From: Paenibacillus sp. cl123
Lineage (GTDB): Bacteria; Bacillota; Bacilli; Paenibacillales; NBRC-103111
Assembly: GCF_900101595.1 (NCBI RefSeq)
Contig: NZ_FMYY01000037.1
Coordinates: forward strand, 1-36,732
DNA length: 36,732 nucleotides
Direction of reading: 5' to 3'
Shown: one piece after another, positions 8,252 through 16,458 of the stretch
Numbering within the stretch: the stretch's first letter is position 1
How the letters are laid out: each line of letters opens with the position of its first letter
Notes under the pieces: model-generated
Database searches by the model: none
Seen by the model: only the letters and a program-made list of their open reading frames with translations
Told to the model about the DNA's origin: nothing
Made by a program: the position numbers and the translations under genes

Positions 8252-8306
8252 GAGCTTCACTCTTTTCCGGAACTGATATCTAGCGTCATTACAAACATAT
8301 GACTGA

Positions 8307-8336
8307 ATTATAGCTTGATTTTCCTTCACTTGCCAG
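8307..8336 (-). promoter_or_regulatory. Promoter of the Crp-family gene
   Basis: On the minus strand CTGGCA (8336-8331), an 18-bp spacer and a perfect TATAAT (8312-8307), 56 bp before the ATG at 8251. It rules out the longer reading of the gene. Confidence 0.65.
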
Positions 8337-8362
8337 CTAATCTTCTGCCCGCTGCTTCAAAC

Positions 8363-8403
8363 AAAAAAAGACATGGCCGCAGAATATCCGCGAACCATGT
8401 CTT
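8363..8403 (-). terminator. Intrinsic terminator of sodA
   Basis: On the minus strand AAGACATGG (8403-8395) pairs with CCATGTCTT (8376-8368), with a small inner stem, followed by a run of seven T. It lies just after the sodA stop. Confidence 0.9.
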
Positions 8404-8425
8404 CCTCGCATAGCTGGGGCCGGGA

Positions 8426-9040
8426 TTAGTTAACAGCGGCCTCGTAACGCTTGCCTACTTCTTCCCAGTTTACAACGTTCCAGAAAGCGGCGATGTAGTC
8501 AGGGCGTTTGTTTTGATATTTCAGGTAGTAAGCATGCTCCCACACGTCCAGACCGAGGATCGGCGTTTCGCCTTCCATGATCGGGCTGTCTTGGTTAGGC
8601 AGGCTGTACACTTTCAATTTTCCTTCTTTCGTTACAGCGAGGAACGCCCAACCGGAACCGAACCGGGTTGCGCCTGCTTTGGCGAAATCTTCCTTGAATT
8701 TATCGAAGCCGCCGAGCTCAGCTTGGATAGCGTCAGCCAGCTTGCCGGTTGGCGCGCCGCCGCCGTTCGGGCCGATCGTTTCCCAGAAGAGGGAGTGGTT
8801 CGCGTGGCCGCCGCCATTGTTGCGGACAGCTGTGCGGATAGCTTCCGGTACGCTGTTCAGGTCGGAGATCAACTCTTCAATGCTTTTGGATTGCAGATCG
8901 GCATGGCCTTCCAGCGCAGCGTTCAAGTTGGTGACGTATGCGTTGTGGTGACGATCGTGGTGAATCATCATAGTCATTTCGTCGATGTGCGGCTCGAGTG
9001 CGTTGTTAGCGTAAGGCAGTGCTGGTAATTGATGTGCCAT
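8426..9040 (-). CDS. sodA: Superoxide dismutase, Mn/Fe family
   Basis: Converts superoxide to hydrogen peroxide and oxygen in the cytosol. The 204-residue protein has normal length. All four metal ligands are visible: His27 in MIHHD, His82 in NHSLFW, Asp165 and His169 in DVWEHAYYL. GGGHANHS and the overall form are of the Mn-preferring Bacillus type, though metal choice cannot be settled by eye. A strong AGGAGGT site precedes the ATG. It is monocistronic, with a clear promoter and terminator. An inverted repeat lies between its -35 and -10. A second SOD domain is encoded at 23116-24516. Confidence 0.97.
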   Translation of the reverse strand: MAHQLPALPYANNALEPHIDEMTMMIHHDRHHNAYVTNLNAALEGHADLQSKSIEELISDLNSVPEAIRTAVRNNGGGHANHSLFWETIGPNGGGAPTGKLADAIQAELGGFDKFKEDFAKAGATRFGSGWAFLAVTKEGKLKVYSLPNQDSPIMEGETPILGLDVWEHAYYLKYQNKRPDYIAAFWNVVNWEEVGKRYEAAVN

Positions 9041-9079
9041 CTTGTAATCTACCTCCTAGAATTTGAAAGTTTCATGTTC

Positions 9080-9108
9080 ATTATCGCTGATTTATGATAT
9101 AAAATCAA
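9080..9108 (-). promoter_or_regulatory. sodA promoter with an inverted repeat
   Basis: On the minus strand TTGATT (9108-9103), a 17-bp spacer and GATAAT (9085-9080). The inverted repeat TGATTT-N8-AAATCA (9088-9107) fills the spacer and enters the -35, where a bound repressor would block polymerase. It does not closely match the PerR or Fur boxes I know. Confidence 0.7.
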
Positions 9109-9135
9109 CATTTATGTATATTAAGTGTTCGTGAC

Positions 9136-9157
9136 GAAAAACCGACGGCTCGGTCGG
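9136..9157 (-). terminator. Intrinsic terminator of the 67-residue gene
   Basis: On the minus strand CCGAC (9157-9153), a 6-base loop, GTCGG (9146-9142), then TTTTT. It starts right after the stop codon at 9158. Confidence 0.75.
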
Positions 9158-9361
9158 CTACCGATCCTGTTCCCGCCGTTCGATCTCATGAATGACTTGG
9201 CCCAGCATCGCAGTGCCCTGCGCATTCAACCACGGAGACAAGTCGCTCATCACGCGCTGGTGGTAGCGAAGCTCGTCCATGCTCCATTCCCCGGTCTTTC
9301 GTTCACTGAGTTCATGCATCGGGCGGATATTTTCCGGACCGGCCTCTATCGACAAGCTCAT
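9158..9361 (-). CDS. Small soluble protein, 67 residues, unknown function
   Basis: Not recognised. The sequence is hydrophilic and largely helical in character (MSLSIEAGPENIRPMHEL at the N-terminus, EIERREQDR at the end), with no signal peptide, membrane segment or Cys. It is supported as a real gene by an excellent Shine-Dalgarno (AAAGGAGG nine bases before the ATG) and by a terminator that begins at its stop codon. It lies upstream of sodA on the same strand but is transcriptionally separate. Confidence 0.72.
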   Translation of the reverse strand: MSLSIEAGPENIRPMHELSERKTGEWSMDELRYHQRVMSDLSPWLNAQGTAMLGQVIHEIERREQDR

Positions 9362-9380
9362 GCCCGTCAGCCTCCTTTCT

Positions 9381-9784
9381 TTTGACCAAAGTTTACCGGA
9401 TTATCCTAACCTTCAGCCCTCGCTTTTATACAAAGGAGATTGCGGTTGTAGATGTAATCGCAAGCGAGCTAATTGATAAGATTGCAAAGGGCGACAAGCG
9501 AGAAGGCGACGGAAGAGCGGAGGGTGAGCAGGGACGGCTGGGGGATGAGCGGGGCGGTCAGAGACGAGTCGGACCGGCTGACGGTGAGCTGAGAGCGCTG
9601 GTAGTACGGTGGGATGGGGAAGGCTGGTGGCAGGTCGAGACGCTGGAGGGTTATCGGAGGGCCTGACAGTAAGACGAGCGGCCAGCGGTGAGCTGAGACC
9701 ACCTGGGGCGCTTGAAAGCGAGGCGGGACAACAAGCCGGAGACGGGCGGAAGCCGCCCGGGAGCTCGGAGCGAGCCCCCGCATG
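9381..9784. other. GC-rich stretch without a recognisable gene
   Basis: About 400 bp, purine-rich on the plus strand from 9480 on. Open frames cross it on both strands but they are extensions of frames antisense or out of phase to the lipoprotein gene and lack ribosome binding sites. A hairpin GCTCG-GAG-CGAGC at 9763-9775, flanked by G/C pairs, lies just past the lipoprotein stop; it has no T run, so termination is doubtful. Confidence 0.5.
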
Positions 9785-10528
9785 TCAGCCCCCGCTCGAC
9801 GACGAGGACGAGCTTCCGATGCCCCCATGGCTGGAAGAAGAGCTTGAACCGGAGGAAATGCCTGAGCTGAACGAAGACCCGCCGGACACCGAGCTGCCTG
9901 AGCCGGATATTCCGTTGGAAGAGGACCCGCCGGCGCTGCCGGAACTGGATGAGCTGCTAGAGGAGCCGCTGCTGCCGGAACCTTTGCCGGAGGAAGAGGC
10001 TCCTGTGCCTGCTGCGGTCCCGGATGAGCTGGCGCTGCCTCCGGGAGAAGTGAATGAGCCGCTTCTGGCGCTGGTTGTCGGTTTGGCGGTGGAGTCCGCA
10101 GGGGGCGCGGTCGCTGACGGGGAGCCGGAATTGGCGGCCGCGGCTCCTGCTGGCTTCGAGGCTGCGCCTGCGGGCGCCGACCTTTGGTAATACCGGGTGT
10201 TGCCAATGTAATAGTAACCGCCGCCCGATCGATTCACGGAGCCGCTGCCATCGTCGCAGTCGCCGTCCTGATCGGCATCCCGGCAGTAGTCGGCGGGAAG
10301 CTCGTTTACGGAGGAGAGGGCGGTGCCGGCCGCCGCTGCTGCGGGGAGCTGCGAAACGCCCTGATTGCCGGCCGTTCCCGCATACGAAGGAGGCGGCGGC
10401 ACCGTGCCGCCCGTGGCCGGCATCTGGGGCTGATTGGAGCATCCGGCTGCTGTGGTGAGACTCGCTGCCATGAACAGGCTCAGCAGCTTTGCGCGGTTTG
10501 CGTTCTGATGTTTTCTCTCTATCGACAT
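9785..10528 (-). CDS. Ser/Gly-rich lipoprotein
   Basis: A 247-residue protein of unknown function. The N-terminus is a lipoprotein signal with the lipobox TAAGC (Cys30). After a Pro/Ala-rich region comes ELPADYCRDADQDGDCDDGSG, where DADQDGDCDD recalls an acidic calcium-binding loop and the two Cys could form a disulfide. A short Tyr-rich segment (GGGYYYIGNTRYYQR) follows, and the last 110 residues are almost only Ser, Gly, Ala and Thr, ending at a run of Ser. The low-complexity tail suggests a flexible wall-spanning or surface segment. GGAGGG precedes the ATG by six bases. The gene is divergent from the SLH protease. Confidence 0.7.
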   Translation of the reverse strand: MSIERKHQNANRAKLLSLFMAASLTTAAGCSNQPQMPATGGTVPPPPSYAGTAGNQGVSQLPAAAAAGTALSSVNELPADYCRDADQDGDCDDGSGSVNRSGGGYYYIGNTRYYQRSAPAGAASKPAGAAAANSGSPSATAPPADSTAKPTTSARSGSFTSPGGSASSSGTAAGTGASSSGKGSGSSGSSSSSSSSGSAGGSSSNGISGSGSSVSGGSSFSSGISSGSSSSSSHGGIGSSSSSSSGG

Positions 10529-10652
10529 GTCTATCCCTCCATTTGCAGCCTATCGCATACTTTACATACGTTCACGGACAGACGATAGTTGCTTGAAAGC
10601 CGGAAGGAATTCTAAAATTTTCTATAAAACTAGCAAAAAAATCCACGCCAAG

Positions 10653-10681
10653 TTGCGGTTCCGCTAGACGGCCTCTATACT
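10653..10681 (+). promoter_or_regulatory. Promoter of the SLH protease gene
   Basis: TTGCGG (10653-10658), a 17-bp spacer, TATACT (10676-10681). It ends 49 bp before the ATG. Another match, TTGCTT-18-TAAAAT, lies about 65 bp upstream. Confidence 0.6.
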
Positions 10682-10730
10682 GAGGCTTAGGAGTATCTGC
10701 GCCTTATAGCGCAGCGGGGAGGGAGAATCC

Positions 10731-13700
10731 ATGAGGAGCTTTCATCGGGCTTGGGCAGGCCGGGGGCTGGCGATTGTTCTGGCTGTGGCTGTCGTCTGCG
10801 TTCCAGGGGGAGAGGGGATCGCACAGGGTCAAGCCTATGGGGAAGAGGGACAGCTGCGGCCTCGGCAGCCAGTGGAGTCGCTTTATCCGGCAGAGGAGAG
10901 ACGAGCCGAGGTGCTGCCGGGCAAAGTAGTGGTCAAGTATAAAATGCGGCCGGAGAAAGCAGAAGCGTACGGTTTGCGGTCTGCTCAGGCTGATGTACAT
11001 AGGGGCGAGCTTGATTCTCCATTCGAAGAGGTGCAGCTGGACGCGGGCCAAAGCGTGGATGCCGCTCTACAGGAGCTTCAACAGTCCGAGGATGTCGAAT
11101 ATGCGGAGCCGGTCTACCTGTTTCGTCTGCTGGATACGACGGAAAGCGCCGACGGAGAGGAGGACGGGCATGCCGGACCTGCTCCCGGCGCGGAAGATTC
11201 GTCCCAGGAGCCGGGAAGGGTCCCGGAAGATATGGCGGACGAAGATGAGCCCGTAATGCCGGGCGCGGATGGACCGGGAAATCCGGAAAACGCTGTAGAT
11301 TCGGGAAGTCCGTCAGATCCGAGAAACCCTGGAAACCCGGCAGGTCCCGGAGACCCGGGGATGCCTCCGCCGTATGTTCCCCCGGTCAACGACCCGGGCT
11401 GGCCCAAGCAGTGGGGGCTCACCGTCACGGATGTTACTTATGCCTGGAACCACATCGCCGCATCGCCGGCCGGAGACGGCCGCAAGGTGCGCATAGCGGT
11501 GCTGGACACGGGAGTGAACGGAGATCATCCGGACCTTGCCGGACAAGTGCTGGAAGGGCTGGATGCCGTCAGCCAGACCCGGGAATCCGGCGATAACTAC
11601 GGGCATGGCACCAAGGTGGCGGGTATTATCGCAGCCAGCCTCAACAACGGGATTGGAATTGCCGGCGTGGCCGGCGGCATAGCCGAAATATTGCCCGTCC
11701 GCGTCGGCTATTGGGCAAGCCGGGACGATTATGTCATCCCCAGCGACAAGCTGGCAGCCGGCATCTATTGGGCGGTCAAAAATGGCGCTCAGGTCATTAA
11801 CCTGAGCCTGGGGATAGATGCGGCGACAGCGGGGATTGACCAGATCCGGGTCGTGCGCGATGCGGTCAACTATGCGCTGGACCATCAAGTAGTCGTGGTG
11901 GCGGCAAGCGGCAACAGCAGCAATCATTGGATCTATGGCGAAAGCGGAGACTCGGACAAGCTGCCCAACCAGGAACGAAAATTCGTGTGGACGTCATTTC
12001 CCGCCAATATGGACGGCGTGCTGTCGGTAGGAGCTGTCACACAGCTTCCGGGCGGCAAGCTGGCGATTGCCGACTTCTCGAATATCGGGACCGTTACGGT
12101 GGTCGCTCCGGGCACAGAGATGTATACGACCTCAGCTGCCTTCAGAACGGCGGAGGCCTATGAGGATGCGAGCGGAACGTCGTTTTCGGCTCCGTTCGTT
12201 AGCGGACTGACGGGTCTTCTGCTGGCTCAGAACCCGGCCTTGACGCCGGCGGAGGTCCGCGCCATTATCCGCGACAGCGCCATACGGCCCGGCATCGAGC
12301 GGCCTGCCTACGCGAATCTGCCGCCGGCCGAGGACCTGTACATCGGAGGGGGCTTAGTGAGCGCGAAACGTGCCGTTTCGCTTCCCCGGCTTGTGCTGGA
12401 GGGGGCGGTTCAGCCCGCCGATCAAGGACAGCTCAGCTACAGCGCAAAGGTGACGGCGGTGGATGATAAGGGCAGGAAGCGCCGGGATATCGACGGCCAG
12501 ATTCAACTAGCCGTGACCCGAGAGGGCGGCACGGCCGTATCCGTACACAACATGGTGTATGGAGAAGTGACGGTGCCGCAGCTTGCCGCTTCCCCCAGCG
12601 ATTATTACGAGCTGTCCATGCGCGCATCCGGCGGCGGAGGATCTTTGGAATTTATTTCCTCAGCGGAATCCCGGTTTGTGAAGCGGCCTCCGTCTCCGAT
12701 TGCTTCCCTGCCGAGCGGCTCGTATACGGGAAGCCAGCGGCTGACCTTGACGAGCGAGGTGGCGGATGCGAGCATTTACTACACGATAAACGGAATGCCG
12801 CCCTGGCCGCGCGCAACGCCGGATTCGCTGGAGTATGGCGCTCCGCTGGTGGTGAACGGCGATGTGACCCTGACAGCGGTAGCCGTCAAGCATGGAGTGC
12901 CCAGTCTGCCGGTTTCGTTCACTTACCGGATTACGGCAGGGGGCGGCATCGGAGGTGGAGGAGGAGCGCCAGGAGGCATAGGGGCTGCCCTCCCTGTCGT
13001 GGAGGAAGAGCGAACGATAGAGGGCGGAGAGCTGCATCTGAAGCCCGATAAGGCCGAGCTGCTGAGCCGGCTGGCGACTGACAAGGGGGCTCCGCTGCAC
13101 ATCGATGCCCGAAGCGGGGACGGCAAGCCTGTATCGGGCCTTCAGGTTGAACTGCCGAAAGAGGTGTGGGAGCGAGCCTCGGCCCAAGGAACACCGATTG
13201 TCGTCGAGGCGGACCGGGCGGTACTGACGTTCCCGCCGCATGCAGTTCCGCTTCCTGCCGGGGCGGACAGCATGGTCTTGTCGCTGTACAGCCGCCAGCA
13301 GACCGGGATGAAGCCGGGGTTCGCCCGGTGGGCGTCGCCCGTCTACGATCTGCAGCTGCGGGCGGCGGGCCAAGAGATCACGGCGTTCGCGAAGCCGGTA
13401 TGGGCCGAATTCGGCTATGACCGGGCCAAGCTGGACGACAAGAGCCGCTCGGGCGTCTATCTCTACGCGCTTGCTTCCAGGGAATGGAAGTATGCGGGAG
13501 GAAGCTTTGAGACGGAAGGGCGCGTACGCTTGCAGCTCGACCGCTTTTCCCGGTATGCGGTCATGCAGTGGAACCGGACGTTCGAGGATATTCAGGGTCA
13601 CTGGGCGCAGACGGCGATCGAGCGCCTGGCCGCCAGGCAGATCGCGGACGGCATGACGGACGCCGTCTTCGCGCCGGACGGCATCCTGACCCGCGCGCAG

Positions 13701-14129
13701 TTCACGGCACTGCTCGCGCGCAGCTTGGGCTTAGCCCCTGCGCCGGAGGCGGAGCTTGCGTTCCGCGATGTGCCGGAGGACAGCTGGTACCGCGATGCCG
13801 TGGCCCGCGCCTATGCCGCAGGCATCGTGAGCGGTGTCAGCGGGACGGCCTTCGAACCGGAGGCGCCGATCACCCGCGAGCAGATGGCGGTTATGCTGGT
13901 GCAGGCCCGCCGCCTCTACCCGGCGGGGGGAGCGCTGGCGGACGAGGACGCCAAGTCAACTCGTCTGCCGTTTGCGGATAAGCAGAGCATCAGCGGCTGG
14001 GCGCTGGAAGCGGTCGGCCGGGCGGCGGAGGCCGGGCTGATCGAAGGGCATCCGGACGGGACGTTCGCCCCGCGGGAGAAGGCAAGCCGCGCGCAGGCTA
14101 TGACGATTCTGCACCGGCTGCTGTTCTAG
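10731..14129 (+). CDS. Cell-wall-anchored subtilisin-like (S8) protease with three SLH domains
   Basis: A 1132-residue exoprotein. In order: signal peptide (1 to about 37); an inhibitor-like propeptide (about 60-135, VLPGKVVVKYK to YAEPVYLF); a Pro/Gly/Asp-rich linker (140-222); the S8 catalytic domain with Asp259 (VLDTGVNGDHPD), His292 (YGHGT), oxyanion Asn395 (AASGN) and Ser484 (SGTSFSAP); a chitobiase-type beta-domain (SYTGSQRLTL to VSFTYRIT); a Gly-rich linker and a beta-rich region; then three SLH repeats (FEDIQGHWAQ, FRDVPEDSWY, FADKQSISGW). The triad is intact, so an active protease bound through SLH domains to the secondary wall polymer is expected. The site GGGGAGGG precedes the ATG, and a strong terminator follows. 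Substrate unknown. Confidence 0.93.
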   Translation: MRSFHRAWAGRGLAIVLAVAVVCVPGGEGIAQGQAYGEEGQLRPRQPVESLYPAEERRAEVLPGKVVVKYKMRPEKAEAYGLRSAQADVHRGELDSPFEEVQLDAGQSVDAALQELQQSEDVEYAEPVYLFRLLDTTESADGEEDGHAGPAPGAEDSSQEPGRVPEDMADEDEPVMPGADGPGNPENAVDSGSPSDPRNPGNPAGPGDPGMPPPYVPPVNDPGWPKQWGLTVTDVTYAWNHIAASPAGDGRKVRIAVLDTGVNGDHPDLAGQVLEGLDAVSQTRESGDNYGHGTKVAGIIAASLNNGIGIAGVAGGIAEILPVRVGYWASRDDYVIPSDKLAAGIYWAVKNGAQVINLSLGIDAATAGIDQIRVVRDAVNYALDHQVVVVAASGNSSNHWIYGESGDSDKLPNQERKFVWTSFPANMDGVLSVGAVTQLPGGKLAIADFSNIGTVTVVAPGTEMYTTSAAFRTAEAYEDASGTSFSAPFVSGLTGLLLAQNPALTPAEVRAIIRDSAIRPGIERPAYANLPPAEDLYIGGGLVSAKRAVSLPRLVLEGAVQPADQGQLSYSAKVTAVDDKGRKRRDIDGQIQLAVTREGGTAVSVHNMVYGEVTVPQLAASPSDYYELSMRASGGGGSLEFISSAESRFVKRPPSPIASLPSGSYTGSQRLTLTSEVADASIYYTINGMPPWPRATPDSLEYGAPLVVNGDVTLTAVAVKHGVPSLPVSFTYRITAGGGIGGGGGAPGGIGAALPVVEEERTIEGGELHLKPDKAELLSRLATDKGAPLHIDARSGDGKPVSGLQVELPKEVWERASAQGTPIVVEADRAVLTFPPHAVPLPAGADSMVLSLYSRQQTGMKPGFARWASPVYDLQLRAAGQEITAFAKPVWAEFGYDRAKLDDKSRSGVYLYALASREWKYAGGSFETEGRVRLQLDRFSRYAVMQWNRTFEDIQGHWAQTAIERLAARQIADGMTDAVFAPDGILTRAQFTALLARSLGLAPAPEAELAFRDVPEDSWYRDAVARAYAAGIVSGVSGTAFEPEAPITREQMAVMLVQARRLYPAGGALADEDAKSTRLPFADKQSISGWALEAVGRAAEAGLIEGHPDGTFAPREKASRAQAMTILHRLLF

Positions 14130-14163
14130 TCGCTCCGCAAGCTTGCCGATCAGAATAACAAGC

Positions 14164-14200
14164 AACAGGCATTTGGCCGCTCGGCCGGATGCCTGTTTTT
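14164..14200 (+). terminator. Intrinsic terminator of the SLH protease gene
   Basis: AACAGGCAT (14164-14172) pairs with ATGCCTGTT (14189-14197), with an inner GGCCG/CGGCC stem, followed by T residues. Confidence 0.92.
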
Positions 14201-14264
14201 GGCGTTCACCGGTATACACCGGCGCATCGCATGCCGTCAGGCTGCCGTCGCCGCCTGTCGGAAG

Positions 14265-14294
14265 TCGCCATAAGCGGATGTTTGCGGATATAAT
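14265..14294 (+). promoter_or_regulatory. Promoter of the two-component operon
   Basis: A perfect TATAAT (14289-14294) with a weaker -35, TCGCCA (14265-14270), at 18 bp. It is 67 bp before the kinase ATG. Confidence 0.55.
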
Positions 14295-14361
14295 AGAGAA
14301 GATTCGTTGATTTATTTACTCTGTCTTTATTTAATCTATCTATAAGGAAGGCCCATCGTCG

Positions 14362-16458
14362 ATGCGAGTAAAAGTTCTTATTAGGTTAGGTTTGCTTGCC
14401 AGCCTTCTAGCTGCGGGCGGCTTCCTGCGTCCCGTTCCTGCGGCCGCAGCGGATGAGCCGGCAGCCGCTGCGGCTGTCCCCTTTTCGGCAGATTCGACTA
14501 CGGTGACTGAACTGAGCGGACCATGGATGTTTTATTGGGAGCGCTTGCTTGCTCCGGAGGACTTCAATAGCCTTGAGTCGGACCCTGGAGCGGCGGCTGC
14601 CGTCATGCTTCCGCATACGTGGGGGAGTTCGTCTTCCGGAACCGCTCCTAGTTCGAAGGGATACGGGACTTACCGGATACTGGTCAACTTGGCGCCGGAG
14701 AAGGAGCATGCGGTGCAAGGGCTGTACATACCGGCAGCGGCAACGGCTTACCGGCTGTGGATCAATGGCGAGCTGAAGGCGGAGAACGGAAAGGTCGGCA
14801 CGTCGAGAGCCGAGATGGTGCCGAAAAATTATGCCAAGGTGGTATACTTCAACGCCCGGCCGGGGGTGAATGAGGTCATTCTGCAGGTTTCCAACTTCGT
14901 TCAGCGAAAAGGAGGCTTATGGACAGAGCTGTACATAGGAGATGCGGAAGCCGTTACGCTTATGCGCGAAAAGAACATCGTGGCCCAGCTTGTCATTTCC
15001 ATCGCGCTGCTGACGCTGGGCGGGTATCATCTGGCGCTGTTCGCGCTGCGGAAGCTGGATCGCCTCAGCTTGCTTATCGGGATCTTCTGCTCGATGCTGT
15101 CGCTTCGTTCGCTGCTGCTGGGAGATACGCTGTTCATTCGATTTTTCCCCGGTATTCCGTGGGAGCTGGCGGTGAAGGCCGAATACTTGGCGCCTTACTG
15201 GGGAATCTCGATTTTCGTGCTGTTCGTTTGCCTGCTGTATCCCGGGGAGCTGCCGAGAAAAGCGGCATATGCCCTGTCGGGCACGGGCTTTCTTTTCTCG
15301 CTGGTCGTGCTGATCTTCCCGGCCCGCATCTTCACTTACACCATGTTCCCCTTCCAGCTCTACCTGATAGGCATATTTTCATACATGACGTACATCTTCG
15401 CGCTTGCGGCTTACCGGCGCAGAGTAGGCGCGTTGCTTAACGGTGTTTCGTCGCTCATTATGTTTGCAGCTGCGCTGAACGATATTTTGTATTACAACGG
15501 GCTGGTGAAGACGACCGATTTCGTGCCATACGGCGTCATGCAGTTTATCATCGTGCAAACTTTGATCGTTGCGCTGAAATTTTCAAAGGCTTATTATAAA
15601 GTGGAGAAGCTGTCGGATGAGCTGCTTGTGCTTAATGCGACACTGGAAGACCGGATCAAGGACCGCACCAAGGAGCTTGAGCGTAGCTATGGCCAGCTGA
15701 AGGAAGCCAATGAACATCTGAAGCATGCGGAGTCGTCCAGACAGCGGCTGCTAGCCAATATCTCCCATGAACTGGGCACCCCGATGACAGCGGTTCAAGG
15801 CTACTTGAAGGCGATGCTGGATGGAGTCATTCGACCGAATGACCGTTCTTACCTGCAGATGATTTATGACAAGGTTATATTGGTCAGCCGGCTTGTGCAG
15901 GATTTGTTTGATCTGTCCAAGCTGGAGGCGGGGAAAGCTTCCTTTAACTTCACTTATGTGACATTGGAAGATTTATTTCGGGATTATGTGGACAAATATA
16001 GATTAGACGTAGAAAACCGCCAGCTGCGCTTCGAGCTGGTTCCGCCTGCGTATGAGGCGGGTATAGGGACGCCGCTGGTTTATGTCGACGTATTCCGGAT
16101 GCAGCAGGTCATCGGCAACATCGTGTTCAATGCTTTGAAGTTCACGCCGCCGGGAGGGACGATAACCATCCGCGGAGAACTTCACATCAAGCCGGACAAG
16201 CCGCAAGAGGGCGTAGTCGCCATCTCGGTAAGCGATACGGGGACGGGCATCCATCCGTCCGTATTGAATCAGGTGTTCGACCGCTTCGTAAAGGGCGGCG
16301 GCTCCCAGGAAGGCGAGGGCTCCGGTCTCGGTCTGGCGATTGTGAAGGAAATCGTAGATATTCATGGGGGGAACGTGGAGGCTGAGAGCCAGCCGGGCGA
16401 AGGTGCTACGTTCCGATTTACCTTGCCGGTCGAAATTCTGCCTGAGGAGGTGGAGTGA
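14362..16458 (+). CDS. Membrane sensor histidine kinase with a 7TM-DISM-like sensor
   Basis: A 698-residue kinase. Layout: signal sequence; an extracellular jelly-roll-like domain of about 170 residues (ELSGPWMFYWERLL to LWTELYIGD), of the carbohydrate-binding-like kind seen with 7TM-DISM receptors; about seven membrane segments (205-415); a coiled coil (LEDRIKDRTKELERSYGQLKEAN); then the HisKA domain with His469 in SHELGTP and an HATPase domain (NALKFTPPGG, SDTGTG, GEGSGLGLAIVKEIV). In most family members the H-box reads HELRTP; here Gly replaces Arg. The gene abuts the response-regulator gene, whose GTG follows its TGA with no gap. The signal is unknown; the outer domain suggests a sugar or wall-derived ligand. 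Confidence 0.92.
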   Translation: MRVKVLIRLGLLASLLAAGGFLRPVPAAAADEPAAAAAVPFSADSTTVTELSGPWMFYWERLLAPEDFNSLESDPGAAAAVMLPHTWGSSSSGTAPSSKGYGTYRILVNLAPEKEHAVQGLYIPAAATAYRLWINGELKAENGKVGTSRAEMVPKNYAKVVYFNARPGVNEVILQVSNFVQRKGGLWTELYIGDAEAVTLMREKNIVAQLVISIALLTLGGYHLALFALRKLDRLSLLIGIFCSMLSLRSLLLGDTLFIRFFPGIPWELAVKAEYLAPYWGISIFVLFVCLLYPGELPRKAAYALSGTGFLFSLVVLIFPARIFTYTMFPFQLYLIGIFSYMTYIFALAAYRRRVGALLNGVSSLIMFAAALNDILYYNGLVKTTDFVPYGVMQFIIVQTLIVALKFSKAYYKVEKLSDELLVLNATLEDRIKDRTKELERSYGQLKEANEHLKHAESSRQRLLANISHELGTPMTAVQGYLKAMLDGVIRPNDRSYLQMIYDKVILVSRLVQDLFDLSKLEAGKASFNFTYVTLEDLFRDYVDKYRLDVENRQLRFELVPPAYEAGIGTPLVYVDVFRMQQVIGNIVFNALKFTPPGGTITIRGELHIKPDKPQEGVVAISVSDTGTGIHPSVLNQVFDRFVKGGGSQEGEGSGLGLAIVKEIVDIHGGNVEAESQPGEGATFRFTLPVEILPEEVE

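Noticed and set aside
9609..10190. A 193-codon acidic, Pro/Leu/Glu-rich open frame on the plus strand
   Set aside because: Its composition is what Ser and Gly codons of the lipoprotein gene give when read on the other strand. The lipoprotein has the signal peptide and ribosome binding site.
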